This document shows positions 50,193 to 59,281 of a DNA stretch of 64,000 nt, piece after piece (the first letter of the stretch is position 1; every line of letters starts with the position of its first letter). The stretch is taken from the NCBI GenBank assembly GCA_025060015.1, contig JANXDB010000020.1, forward strand, positions 1 to 64,000, read 5' to 3'. Source of the DNA: Caldimicrobium sp. GTDB lineage: Bacteria; Desulfobacterota; Thermodesulfobacteria; Thermodesulfobacteriales; Thermodesulfobacteriaceae. The position numbers and the translations under genes are program-made. The notes under the pieces were generated by a model that saw only the letters and a list, made by a program, of their open reading frames with translations, was not told the DNA's origin and made no database searches.

Positions 50193-50435
50193 GTGCCAGT
50201 TAGAATCAGACTCATGAGGATGGGTAGGAAGAGAAGGCCATTTTTCAGGGTAGTTGCTGCAGATTCCCGGTCACCAAGAGATGGTAAGTTCCTGGACACA
50301 CTCGGTTATTATGATCCACTAAAAAAGCCCTATGAATTCAAGGTTGATCCAGAAAAGGTGAAGCTTTGGATACAGAAAGGGGCTGAACCTACAGAGACGG
50401 TTAGAGCTCTTCTCAAGAAAGAGGGCTATCTCTAA
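50193..50435 (+). CDS. rpsP: 30S ribosomal protein S16 (GTG start)
   Basis: [44 protein letters not shown]. Confidence 0.97.
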   Translation: MPVRIRLMRMGRKRRPFFRVVAADSRSPRDGKFLDTLGYYDPLKKPYEFKVDPEKVKLWIQKGAEPTETVRALLKKEGYL

Positions 50436-50476
50436 TGTGACCTTTTAGTTATAAATCTCGGGAAGGAGGGTGGAGC

Positions 50477-50716
50477 ATGAGCAAACTCAAAGACCTTGTG
50501 GAGCAGATAGCTAAGGTTCTGGTAGACAAACCAGATGCTGTTCAAATCAATGAAATCGAGGGAGAACAAACCTCTGTTATCGAATTAAGAGTTGCAAAGG
50601 AAGATCTTGGTAAGATCATCGGTAAAGAGGGAAGAACTGCTAAGGCTATAAGAACCATTCTTGGAGCCGCTGGAAGCAAACTGAAGAAAAGAGTGGTGCT
50701 GGAAATAATTGAATAA
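50477..50716 (+). CDS. khpA: KH-domain RNA-binding protein KhpA
   Basis: [30 protein letters not shown]; between rpsP and rimM. Confidence 0.93.
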   Translation: MSKLKDLVEQIAKVLVDKPDAVQINEIEGEQTSVIELRVAKEDLGKIIGKEGRTAKAIRTILGAAGSKLKKRVVLEIIE

Positions 50717-50719
50717 TTC

Positions 50720-51244
50720 TTGGTAAAGAAAAATCTAATACCACTCTATAAAGTTCTCTCTACTCATGGCTTAAAGGGCAATCTTAAGGTTGCCCTCCTA
50801 TCCTCTGAGGAGGATCTACCCCAGAAAATTCAAACTCTGTATCTGCCTAAGCCTCAAGAGAAAATCCTCAAAGTAAAGGAGGTTAAAAAAGCACCTGTTC
50901 AATACCAGTTCATCATCTCCTTTGAGGATCTTAATTATGACGAGGCCAAAACCTTGATTAATCAAATCCTGTACGCCAAGCCAGAGGATCTCCCAGAACC
51001 ATCTACAGAAGAGATCTATTACTTTCAACTAGAGGACCTTGAGGTTGTTGACCTAGTGGGAAAGCTTTGGGGTAAAGTGGTAAAGATAATGCCCATGGGA
51101 GAGTATGCGCTCTTGCTAATAAAATCGGAGGAAAGACCAAATTTTTATCTTCCTCTGGTAGAGGAATACGTGGAAGAGATCAATCTGAGTGAAGGGGTCT
51201 TAAAGGTAAAAGATATCAGTGCTTTGGTCGAAGCCCAATCATAG
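50720..51244 (+). CDS. rimM: Ribosome maturation factor RimM
   Basis: YKVLSTHGLKGNLKVALLSS...YYFQLEDLEVVDLVGKLWGKVVKIMPMGEYALLLI...LPLVEEYVEEI. Confidence 0.92.
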   Translation: MVKKNLIPLYKVLSTHGLKGNLKVALLSSEEDLPQKIQTLYLPKPQEKILKVKEVKKAPVQYQFIISFEDLNYDEAKTLINQILYAKPEDLPEPSTEEIYYFQLEDLEVVDLVGKLWGKVVKIMPMGEYALLLIKSEERPNFYLPLVEEYVEEINLSEGVLKVKDISALVEAQS

Positions 51245-52570
51245 ATGAGGTTTTACCTTTTAACCATCTTTCCTAATTATTTTATCTCTCCTAGCAGGGT
51301 TGGTCTCCTTGGGAAGGCCCTTGAAAAGGGGTTGATTCAAGTAGAAATCCTTGATCTCAGAGACTTTAGCAAGGATAAACACAAAACAGTTGATGATGAA
51401 CCCTATGGTGGCGGAGAGGGAATGGTCTTTAAACCAGAGCCTTTATATAGGGCTATAAATTTTGTAAAGGAAAAAGATCCCCAAACAAAAGTGATCTATC
51501 TCTCACCTCAGGGTAAGCTTTTCGATCAGGACCAAGCCCACAGGCTTTCACAGTGTGAGAGTTTGCTCCTGATCTGTGGAAGGTATGAGGGCATAGATGA
51601 GAGAATAAGGGCTAACTTCGTGGATGAAGAAATATCAATAGGGGATTATGTGCTCTTTGGGGGTGAAGTTGCTTCATTAGTGTTGATTGAAGCCATTTCC
51701 AGGCTCATTCCAGGAGTCGTTGGAAGGAAGGACTCCATAGAGAGAGAATCCTTTACCTCCGGACTGCTTAAATATCCTGCCTATACAAGACCAAAAGACT
51801 TTTTAGGTTTTAGAGTCCCTGAGGTGCTGATCTCTGGCAATCACCAGGACATTGAAACCTTTCGGAGAAGAGAAAGCCTAAGATTAACCTTAGAGAGAAG
51901 GCCAGAACTCCTTGGTAAGGCAAAACTCGAAGCCAAAGATTTAGCGATTTTAAAAAATCTACTACTAAGGCAGAGACTCTACCTTATTCTGATCCATTAT
52001 CCAGTATTGGACAAGGAGGGCAAAATAATAGCATCCTCCCTCACTAATACAGATCTTCATGATCTGGCGCGATTAGGCAGGACCTACGGCCTACCGGGAA
52101 TTTATATCGTTCAACCCCTTAAAGAGCAAAGGGAGCTTGCCCAGGAACTCATAGATTACTGGACAACAGGAAAGGGATCCACCAAAAATCCCCTAAGAAA
52201 AGAGGCCATAAAATTACTAAGGGTGGTAGCGTCCCTTGATGAGGCACTGACTGATATAAAAGATAAGGAGGAACAAGATCCCCTTCTAGTTGGGACTGAT
52301 GCCTCCCCTAAGAGAGAATTCATATCACCCAAAGAGCTTAGATCCCTCCTTTGGGAGAAGCCTATTTGTCTTTTGTTAGGAACAGCCTGGGGTATAGAGA
52401 ACTCCTTGCTTGAGAAATGTCACTTGTTTATTGAACCCATCTGGGGAAGATTGGACTACTATAATCATCTATCCGTAAGAAGCGCAAGCGCAATTCTCGT
52501 AGATCGCATATTGGGAGATTACACATTTTTTAAGAGAGAGATTAACTGCAAATCCTGCACCACAAGATGA
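51245..52570 (+). CDS. trmD: tRNA (guanine37-N1)-methyltransferase TrmD fused to a second SPOUT-type RNA methyltransferase domain
   Basis: TrmD core (MRFYLLTIFPNYF...LICGRYEGIDERI...IGDYVLFGGEVASLVLIEAISRLIPGVVG) to ~residue 242, then YLILIHYPVLDKEGKIIASSLTNTDLHDLARLGRTYGLPGIYIV...LLLGTAWGIE...LSVRSASAILVDRILG. Confidence 0.93.
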   Translation: MRFYLLTIFPNYFISPSRVGLLGKALEKGLIQVEILDLRDFSKDKHKTVDDEPYGGGEGMVFKPEPLYRAINFVKEKDPQTKVIYLSPQGKLFDQDQAHRLSQCESLLLICGRYEGIDERIRANFVDEEISIGDYVLFGGEVASLVLIEAISRLIPGVVGRKDSIERESFTSGLLKYPAYTRPKDFLGFRVPEVLISGNHQDIETFRRRESLRLTLERRPELLGKAKLEAKDLAILKNLLLRQRLYLILIHYPVLDKEGKIIASSLTNTDLHDLARLGRTYGLPGIYIVQPLKEQRELAQELIDYWTTGKGSTKNPLRKEAIKLLRVVASLDEALTDIKDKEEQDPLLVGTDASPKREFISPKELRSLLWEKPICLLLGTAWGIENSLLEKCHLFIEPIWGRLDYYNHLSVRSASAILVDRILGDYTFFKREINCKSCTTR

Positions 52571-52676
52571 ACTTTTTGCAATGATCGGGCTTCGCACCGG
52601 TGATACCTAAAGAAAACAATACAAGAAAAATCTTTAATTTTTGGCATAAATTTTGATAGATTTTAAGTGATCTTGC

Positions 52677-53549
52677 TTGCCAGAGAGGGTTACCATGCCG
52701 AGACTTAACTTAAGGGGTTTTATCTCCATTTCCACAGGCTTCACCTTTGCCCTGTCATTAGTTAGTGGCATTGTTTTGTTCTTCACCCCACAGGGAAGAA
52801 TTGCCTACTGGATTGATTGGGAGTTTCTCTGGTTAAACAAAACAGAATGGACAAACTGGCACATACTCTCAAGCATCTTTTTTCTTCTCTTTGGATCCCT
52901 TCACCTTTATCAAAACTTTAAAGCCTTTCTTCAGCATCTTTACAAAAGGGCAAAACACCTGAAAATCTTACCCACGGAGACACTAGTAAGTTCAGCTCTT
53001 TGCCTATTTCTTATCGTTTCTGCTTTATTAAATCTTCCCCCTTTGAGTTATATCATAAAGTTAAGTGAGAATCTCAAAAAGAGTTGGGTCAGATCACCTG
53101 ATTATGAACCTCCCGTACCCCATGCAGAGACGCTTAGTCTAAAGGCCTTCTGTCTCAGACAGAAGATAGATATTGAACTTGCCTTAAACACTTTGAAAGA
53201 TCATGGTGTCTCCGTTAAAGGACCTGAGGAGACACTCAAAGATATAGCCAAAAGAAATAAAATTTCACCAGCAAAGATTTATCAAATTATTAAGCCTTTG
53301 GAGCCTAAAGAAAAGGCAAAGATAGAACAGCTGAGTATAGAGGAACTTGAGACCCAATTAGCAGGAAAGGGCGTAGGGAGAAAAAACCTAAGAGCGCTCT
53401 CTCAAGAATTGGGCTTTGATTATGAAAAAGCCAAGGAAAACCTTAAAAGACGTGGATACACCTTTGAAGAATCAGAGACCATGAGAGATATTGCCAGTAG
53501 ATATCAGAAAAGACCTATAGAGGTCCTAAAAGAGGCTTTAGAGCCTTGA
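52677..53549 (+). CDS. DUF4405-like membrane protein with C-terminal cytosolic helical region (likely ATG start at 52692)
   Basis: TM segments with NWHILSSIFFLLFGSLHLYQNF His motif; C-terminal DIAKRNKISPAKIYQIIKP and DIASRYQKRPIEVLKEAL repeats. Confidence 0.65.
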   Translation: MPERVTMPRLNLRGFISISTGFTFALSLVSGIVLFFTPQGRIAYWIDWEFLWLNKTEWTNWHILSSIFFLLFGSLHLYQNFKAFLQHLYKRAKHLKILPTETLVSSALCLFLIVSALLNLPPLSYIIKLSENLKKSWVRSPDYEPPVPHAETLSLKAFCLRQKIDIELALNTLKDHGVSVKGPEETLKDIAKRNKISPAKIYQIIKPLEPKEKAKIEQLSIEELETQLAGKGVGRKNLRALSQELGFDYEKAKENLKRRGYTFEESETMRDIASRYQKRPIEVLKEALEP

Positions 53550-53590
53550 CAAGCCTTAAAAAACGATTATATTTAAGGTAGTTTAAAGAA

Positions 53591-53664
<74 letters not shown>

Positions 53665-53699
53665 CTCATCTTTTCTACTTATTCCCATGAGGTTTTTCT

Positions 53700-54737
53700 G
53701 TGTTAGAAATCGACCGCATAAAAAAGCAGATTCTCCGAAGCCTTGCCAAAGGGCAAGCTTCTTTCTGGGAACTGATAAATTATCAGGATTCCCATATCGT
53801 CAACTTTCTTGAGGCTCTAAAAGAACTCCTTAACTCAGGAAAAATCCGCTACCAAAAACCCTATTTTCAGTTAAATGAGCACTATTCATCGGCAGAAAAA
53901 TATCACCACCCTGGATGTCTTTTTTGCCAACCCTTTAAAGAGGATCCCTTTTGGCAAAAAATACTTGAAGATTTTAAAAGTCTGACAAGGGAAAGGCCAC
54001 TTCCAACTAGTGACTATGATCAGGGTTTTATTCGCCCTGAAGACACCCTCAAAAGAGCTGCCTTCATTTACGAAAGGGGGGATCTTGAAGACTGTGAGAT
54101 CTTCATCTTAGGAGATGATGACCTCCTCTCCATAGCCTTAGCCCTAATCGGGCTTCCCAAAAAGATCGTAGTAGTGGAGATAGACCAGAGAATCAACGAC
54201 TTCATAGCTAAAAAAATGACCGAGATAGGATATAAAGACATTGAAATCCACAATTACAATGTCCTTGATTCGTTGCCAGAGGTGTTCTTGAAAAAATTTG
54301 ATGTTTTTGTCACCGATCCTGTTGAGACTCAAAAGGGATTAAAACTCTTTGTCTCTCGTTGTATAAGCACTTTAAAGGGAAAAGGTTCCACAGGTTACCT
54401 TGGCTTTACTCATAGAGAGGCCTCCCTCCAGAAATGGAGGGATTTCCAGAGATTCATGCTTGATTCTGGCTTTGTAATAACGGATATTCTTCGAGATTTC
54501 ACCACTTATCCTGAGAAGGAAAATTCCTGGGTTGATTTTTACCGAACCTATCGCATCATGAAAGAATTCGACCTGGAGTTGCCGGATGTAGACTGGTATA
54601 AATCCTGTTTTCTCCGTTTTGAGGTGGTAGAAGGGCCTTATCTCTTTGATGTTCCAACTCCTGCCGATTTGGAGGAGTTATACTTTGATGAGGAGGCCTG
54701 GGCCACACCTCTTCCCTCGTACTTAGAAAAAAAGTAA
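53700..54737 (+). CDS. N4-bis(aminopropyl)spermidine synthase-like branched-polyamine synthase (BpsA family)
   Basis: Winged-helix N-terminus, ILGDDDLLSIALALIGLPKKIVVVEIDQRINDFI, FDVFVTDPVETQKGLKLFVSRCISTLKGKGSTGYLGFTHREAS. Confidence 0.85.
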   Translation: MLEIDRIKKQILRSLAKGQASFWELINYQDSHIVNFLEALKELLNSGKIRYQKPYFQLNEHYSSAEKYHHPGCLFCQPFKEDPFWQKILEDFKSLTRERPLPTSDYDQGFIRPEDTLKRAAFIYERGDLEDCEIFILGDDDLLSIALALIGLPKKIVVVEIDQRINDFIAKKMTEIGYKDIEIHNYNVLDSLPEVFLKKFDVFVTDPVETQKGLKLFVSRCISTLKGKGSTGYLGFTHREASLQKWRDFQRFMLDSGFVITDILRDFTTYPEKENSWVDFYRTYRIMKEFDLELPDVDWYKSCFLRFEVVEGPYLFDVPTPADLEELYFDEEAWATPLPSYLEKK

Positions 54738-54753
54738 AAGGAGGCAAGATTAT

Positions 54754-55317
54754 ATGAGCTATACCACTTCTGATTTTAGACGTGGCTTAAAGGTAGAGTG
54801 GGAAGGCAAACCCTATGAAATTCTGGAATTCCAACACTCAAAAGTCGCTCAGGGTCAAGCAACCGTTAGAACCAAAATGAGGGATCTCCTTACCGGAAGG
54901 GTAATAGAGGTAAATTTTCGCTCTGGCGAAAAATTTGAAAAACCCGATCTACAAGAGAGGGAGATGCAATATCTTTACAGAGAGGGAGATAGATTAGTTT
55001 TTATGGATTTGGAAGATTATGATCAGATCTATGTCTCTGAAAAGGAGATAGGGGAGAATTTAAAATTTCTAAAAGAAAACATTCAGGTTACTGTACTCTA
55101 TTACAAAGGTAAGGTCATAGGTTTGGAGTTACCTAAAGTTGTGGAGCTTAAAGTGGTAAGGACAGAACCAGGGGTTAAAGGAGATACCGTGGGTACTGCT
55201 ACCAAGCCTGCTACCTTAGAGACCGGTGCCACCATTCAAGTGCCACTTTTCATTCAAGAAGGAGACCATGTAAAAATCGATACCAGGACCGGGGAATACC
55301 TGGAGAGGGCAAACTAA
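54754..55317 (+). CDS. efp: Translation elongation factor P
   Basis: SYTTSDFRRGLKVEWEGKPYEILEFQHSKVAQGQATVRTKMRDLLTGRVIEVNFRSGEKFEKPDL...PGVKGDT...TKPATLETGATIQVPLFI. Confidence 0.97.
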   Translation: MSYTTSDFRRGLKVEWEGKPYEILEFQHSKVAQGQATVRTKMRDLLTGRVIEVNFRSGEKFEKPDLQEREMQYLYREGDRLVFMDLEDYDQIYVSEKEIGENLKFLKENIQVTVLYYKGKVIGLELPKVVELKVVRTEPGVKGDTVGTATKPATLETGATIQVPLFIQEGDHVKIDTRTGEYLERAN

Positions 55318-55520
55318 TGCTCACTATAAAAAAACTGCAGGAATTTAAGGAGTATTTGGAGAGTGGAGCCTTTATAGAGGACTTTGAAATGAGGCCTCCA
55401 GATGGGCAGGCGGAGATGCTTGATCTTCTTGATCTACTCTTTGAGATCTGCGAAAAGGCAGATGAAATACTGAGTAAACACTTCTATAAACAATGGGGAG
55501 AAAGAGTGTTTCAAAAATAG
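55317..55520 (+). CDS. Hypothetical small protein
   Basis: 67-aa ORF, start overlapping efp stop. Confidence 0.5.
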   Translation: MLTIKKLQEFKEYLESGAFIEDFEMRPPDGQAEMLDLLDLLFEICEKADEILSKHFYKQWGERVFQK

Positions 55521-55526
55521 CTAAAA

Positions 55527-55874
55527 ATGATATATTTCATCAGGGCAAGGACCCATTATAACTACGCAATCTCTCTTTGGAAAGAGATCTCCGAGGGCAA
55601 AAGAAAACCAGATCCAACCCTACTAGAGGGCATATTTCACCAGGCTCTAAAGGCTCTATATGCCGTAACAGAGGTATCACCAAAAGATAGACCTCTCACC
55701 AATGAGGAAATCCTTGAGAAGGTTCTGCCTACTCTGAGTGATGAAGAGAAAAGAACTGTTCTTAAAGTGCGGTCCATATTGTATGAAAAGGAGAGGTTTC
55801 CAACGGAGATCCTGATGGAAGAGATGGCTTCCTTTCTAGAGGCAGTCAAGAGATGTCTTCAGCCGATTCTCTGA
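55527..55874 (+). CDS. Hypothetical helical protein
   Basis: 115-aa ORF tightly packed between neighbours. Confidence 0.5.
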   Translation: MIYFIRARTHYNYAISLWKEISEGKRKPDPTLLEGIFHQALKALYAVTEVSPKDRPLTNEEILEKVLPTLSDEEKRTVLKVRSILYEKERFPTEILMEEMASFLEAVKRCLQPIL

Positions 55875-56743
55875 AGAGGTTAGCTTTATCCCATGACAGC
55901 CTTTATCAGGTCTTGGATAACTTAGGAAGTGGCCTGATAATCCTCGATCTTAACAAGGTCATTATAGGCTTAAACAAATGGGCTCTGAAGATGACTGGTT
56001 ACGAAGAGGAAGAACTGCTGGGTAAACTTGCTCCAGAAACCTTATTTGCTCTCTTTACAACCGAGAGATGTACCTTTGAATATCTCCTGCAAAATAATTG
56101 GTGTGAATTTGATGCCCTCATGAAGAGGAAAGATCAAAGCACCTTTTATGCCCATCTTTTGGTAACGGTTATAGATACTCATGATAGAGGAAAAATGATC
56201 GTTATCAATTTTTTCGATATTACAGAGAAAAAGGCTTTAGAAAAGGAGCTTTTTCAGGCATCCATTACAGACTATCTTACTGGATTATACAATCGTAGAT
56301 TTATCATGGAAACCCTTCAAAAGGAAAAGGAGCTTTCAGATCGCTATAATTTACCCTTTTCATTGGTTCTCTTGGATCTTGATTACTTTAAATTCATAAA
56401 CGACATTTACGGACACGACATGGGAGATAGGGTTCTGATAGAAGTTGGCCGAATTCTTAAGGAAAAGATCAGGGCTTCTGATGTATCTGCCCGCATGGGT
56501 GGTGAAGAGTTTTTAATACTTCTTAGAAATACCACCTTAGATAAGGCCACTATTGTTGCAGAAAAAATAAGGGAGGAAATCACAGGCATTAAAATTCCAC
56601 CCCTGGATTGGGTTTCTGCAAGCTTTGGGGTTACGGCCTACCAAAAAAATGAACCTATTAATGATACACTCAGAAGAGCGGATCTTGCCTTGCTTAAGGC
56701 CAAGGCTTTGGGAAAAAATTGCGTAATAACCTTTGAGGAGTAA
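55853..56743 (+). CDS. PAS-GGDEF diguanylate cyclase
   Basis: PAS segment plus DYLTGLYNRRFIMETL...FSLVLLDLDYFKFINDIYGHDMGD...ARMGGEEFLILL. Confidence 0.93.
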   Translation: MSSADSLKRLALSHDSLYQVLDNLGSGLIILDLNKVIIGLNKWALKMTGYEEEELLGKLAPETLFALFTTERCTFEYLLQNNWCEFDALMKRKDQSTFYAHLLVTVIDTHDRGKMIVINFFDITEKKALEKELFQASITDYLTGLYNRRFIMETLQKEKELSDRYNLPFSLVLLDLDYFKFINDIYGHDMGDRVLIEVGRILKEKIRASDVSARMGGEEFLILLRNTTLDKATIVAEKIREEITGIKIPPLDWVSASFGVTAYQKNEPINDTLRRADLALLKAKALGKNCVITFEE

Positions 56744-56752
56744 AATTAAAAC

Positions 56753-56953
56753 ATGGAAGAGGATAGAATTAGAACCTATTTAGAGGTCTTAGCCTGCCCC
56801 AAATGTAAAGGTGATCTGTCCTTTTACGAAGAAAGGGAAAAAAATCTCCAGGGCTTTCTTTGCAAGAGATGTGCCTTAATTTATCCCATTGTAGAGGATA
56901 TCCCTAACATGATACCAGAAGAGGCTATTTCACTTCAAGATGAGTCATCCTAA
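56753..56953 (+). CDS. Trm112-family zinc-ribbon protein
   Basis: YLEVLACPKCKGDLSFYEE...GFLCKRCALIYPIVEDIPNMIPEEA. Confidence 0.9.
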   Translation: MEEDRIRTYLEVLACPKCKGDLSFYEEREKNLQGFLCKRCALIYPIVEDIPNMIPEEAISLQDESS

Positions 56954-57476
56954 AAACCCAAAACCAGTGCTTTATTTCATGGCTGTGGCAGAAAAGGAAA
57001 AGGGAGTCTTCCTCAGTATCGCTCGAAGTTTCGAAGGGGATCTGGGAATGATTGTCTTGCAAGGAACCCCCTTTGATTTCTCATCCTTTACTACCTATTA
57101 TAACGAAGAGATGGGTAAACCTCTCTGGAAGAACTTTTATTTTTTTGAAAAATTGAGAGAGCCTGAGTTTTTGCCAGAGCTCAAACATCGTTGCTACCAA
57201 GTAGAAAGGGTCACTGCCTTACCCGAGGGCAATAGGACAGTTAACATAGACCCAGGTTATCTCAATCTTGCCAAGGTGGTGCTCTCTACCTTTAAAGATT
57301 ATGCCCATCGAATTTACCTCGGAAACTCGGTCTACGCAGAAGTGACCCTGATATACAAAGAGAGGTGCTTTCAGAGTTTACCCTGGACTTATCCAGACTA
57401 TAAGACACCTCAAACCCTTGAAATCTTCAATAAAGCAAGAGTTTATTACAAGAAAAGAATTCATGCTTATAGATAG
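56940..57476 (+). CDS. DUF4416-family protein
   Basis: FDFSSFTTYYNEEMGKPLWKNFYFFEKL...RTVNIDPGYLNLAKVVLSTFKDYAHRIYLGNSVYAEVTLIYK. Confidence 0.85.
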   Translation: MSHPKNPKPVLYFMAVAEKEKGVFLSIARSFEGDLGMIVLQGTPFDFSSFTTYYNEEMGKPLWKNFYFFEKLREPEFLPELKHRCYQVERVTALPEGNRTVNIDPGYLNLAKVVLSTFKDYAHRIYLGNSVYAEVTLIYKERCFQSLPWTYPDYKTPQTLEIFNKARVYYKKRIHAYR

Positions 57477-58422
57477 ATTCGGAAGATCCATTGAGTATTT
57501 AAGAATCTCGGTTACTGATCGTTGTAATTTTCGCTGCATTTACTGTGAAAGTAGAGGCCCTTTACAAAGACTTTCTGCAAGGGACATCCTAACATATGAG
57601 GAGATTTTAGAGATAGTTGAGACTGCTGTAGGACTCGGGGTCAAGAGGGTTAGAATCACAGGTGGTGAACCCCTTTTCAGGAGGAATATTGAAGATCTTA
57701 TAGAGAAACTCTCTTCCATAGAAGGACTTTGTGATCTAAGTCTAACCACCAATGGATATCTTCTCTTAGAGAAGGCTGAAGTCCTAAAAAAGAGTGGCCT
57801 AAAAAGGTTAAATGTAAGTCTTGATACTATGGATCCAAAAAAGTTTGCCAAGCTTACAGGTGGCTTTGACTTCAAGAAAGTCTGGGATGGGTTATTATTA
57901 GCAGAAAAACTTGGCTTTACTCCCTTAAAGATAAATGTGGTTGTTATAAAAGGGGTTAATGATGATGAGATTTTAGACCTTGCCAAGTTAACTTTGGAGC
58001 ATCCCTGGGAGATCCGCTTTATCGAGTATATGCCCATTGGAAACTCTGGTAGATGGAAAAGAGAAGATGTGATATGGATAGAGGAGGTCAAGGGAACAGT
58101 AGAGAAGCTCTATCCACTAAGACCTAGTTCTTCTATTGGTGGTGGTCCAGCCAAGGTATTTCAGTGGATGGGTGCTATTGGCAAAATCGGTTTCATCTCT
58201 CCTCTCTCGGAACATTTTTGTAGTAGTTGCAATCGTTTAAGAATCACTGCTGATGGTAAACTTAGAGCCTGCCTTTTTAGTGATCAAGAGATTGATCTAA
58301 AAGCCTATCTTAGAGAAAAGAAGGGATCCCTTGAAGAAGCCTTCTCTTTAGCTCTTAAAGTAAAGCCAGAGGTGCGAAATCTTCAAGCTACCAGAAGGGC
58401 TATGCGAGCCATCGGGGGTTAA
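57463..58422 (+). CDS. moaA: GTP 3',8-cyclase (likely start MLIDRFGR at 57463)
   Basis: LRISVTDRCNFRCIYC, RITGGEPLFRR, C-terminal FCSSCNRLRITADGKLRACLF. Confidence 0.95.
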   Translation: MLIDRFGRSIEYLRISVTDRCNFRCIYCESRGPLQRLSARDILTYEEILEIVETAVGLGVKRVRITGGEPLFRRNIEDLIEKLSSIEGLCDLSLTTNGYLLLEKAEVLKKSGLKRLNVSLDTMDPKKFAKLTGGFDFKKVWDGLLLAEKLGFTPLKINVVVIKGVNDDEILDLAKLTLEHPWEIRFIEYMPIGNSGRWKREDVIWIEEVKGTVEKLYPLRPSSSIGGGPAKVFQWMGAIGKIGFISPLSEHFCSSCNRLRITADGKLRACLFSDQEIDLKAYLREKKGSLEEAFSLALKVKPEVRNLQATRRAMRAIGG

Positions 58423-58426
58423 TATC

Positions 58427-59281
58427 ATGGAAAGGGAAATATTTTTAGCTAACGGACAGTTAAAACCCGATAAACCTACTTTAGTATTAAAGCTTTACAA
58501 GCCTGTAAGCAAGGGTAGTTTTGTCCTGGCTGAGTTTCCTGAGGGTAGAAAGGAGGTTTTTAAGATAGTAGACTACTGCTTTCCCTTTCCCTTCGACCTC
58601 CAGGATATCCCTGTGGTTTTGAGAAAGGCTAATACCAAAGAGATTCAAAATTTTGAAAAAAAATTAGAGTTAGAAAAAAAGGGCAAAGAGCTCTGCCTGC
58701 AATTTGCAAAAGAGCTTGGTCTTGAGATGAAACTTGTGGATGTGGAATGTTATTTTGACAGAAGTAAAATAATCTTTTACTACACCGCAGAGGGAAGAAT
58801 AGATTTCAGAGAGCTGGTGAAACAGTTAGCTCGAGCCCTTCGCATGCGAATTGAGATGAGACAAATCGGTGTAAGAAATGAAACGGCACTCTTAGGTGGT
58901 CTTGGTATCTGTGGAAAGGAATTCTGCTGTGCCCAGTTTTTAAAAAGCTTTGAAGCACTATCAATAAAAATGGCTAAGGATCAAGGGTTAATCCTTGATC
59001 CCAACAAAATATCAGGTCCCTGCGGAAGACTTCTCTGCTGTCTAGCCTACGAAGAAAAGATCTATCAGGAATTCTTAAAGGATCTCCCCAAAGTGGGGAG
59101 CAAGATAAACATTGAAGAAAACTACTTTAAAATTTTAAAATATAACTTTTTCTCCCGAAGTGTTACCTTGGAGTCCCCAGAGGGTAGTCTTTACACCATA
59201 CCTATAAGTGAATTGAAGAATTACGTGGTTGTGGAAGACATGCAAATTAACGAGGGAGAGAAAGAGGTTTGGCAGGAATGA
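58427..59281 (+). CDS. PSP1/YaaT (RicT)-like protein
   Basis: VDVECYFDRSKIIFYYTAEGRIDFRELVKQLARALRMRIEMRQIGVRNETALLGGLGICGKEFCCAQFL...GPCGRLLCCLAYEE. Confidence 0.92.
   Translation: MEREIFLANGQLKPDKPTLVLKLYKPVSKGSFVLAEFPEGRKEVFKIVDYCFPFPFDLQDIPVVLRKANTKEIQNFEKKLELEKKGKELCLQFAKELGLEMKLVDVECYFDRSKIIFYYTAEGRIDFRELVKQLARALRMRIEMRQIGVRNETALLGGLGICGKEFCCAQFLKSFEALSIKMAKDQGLILDPNKISGPCGRLLCCLAYEEKIYQEFLKDLPKVGSKINIEENYFKILKYNFFSRSVTLESPEGSLYTIPISELKNYVVVEDMQINEGEKEVWQE

Noticed and set aside
57540-58091. 183-aa minus-strand ORF
   Set aside because: Antisense to moaA; typical shadow composition.
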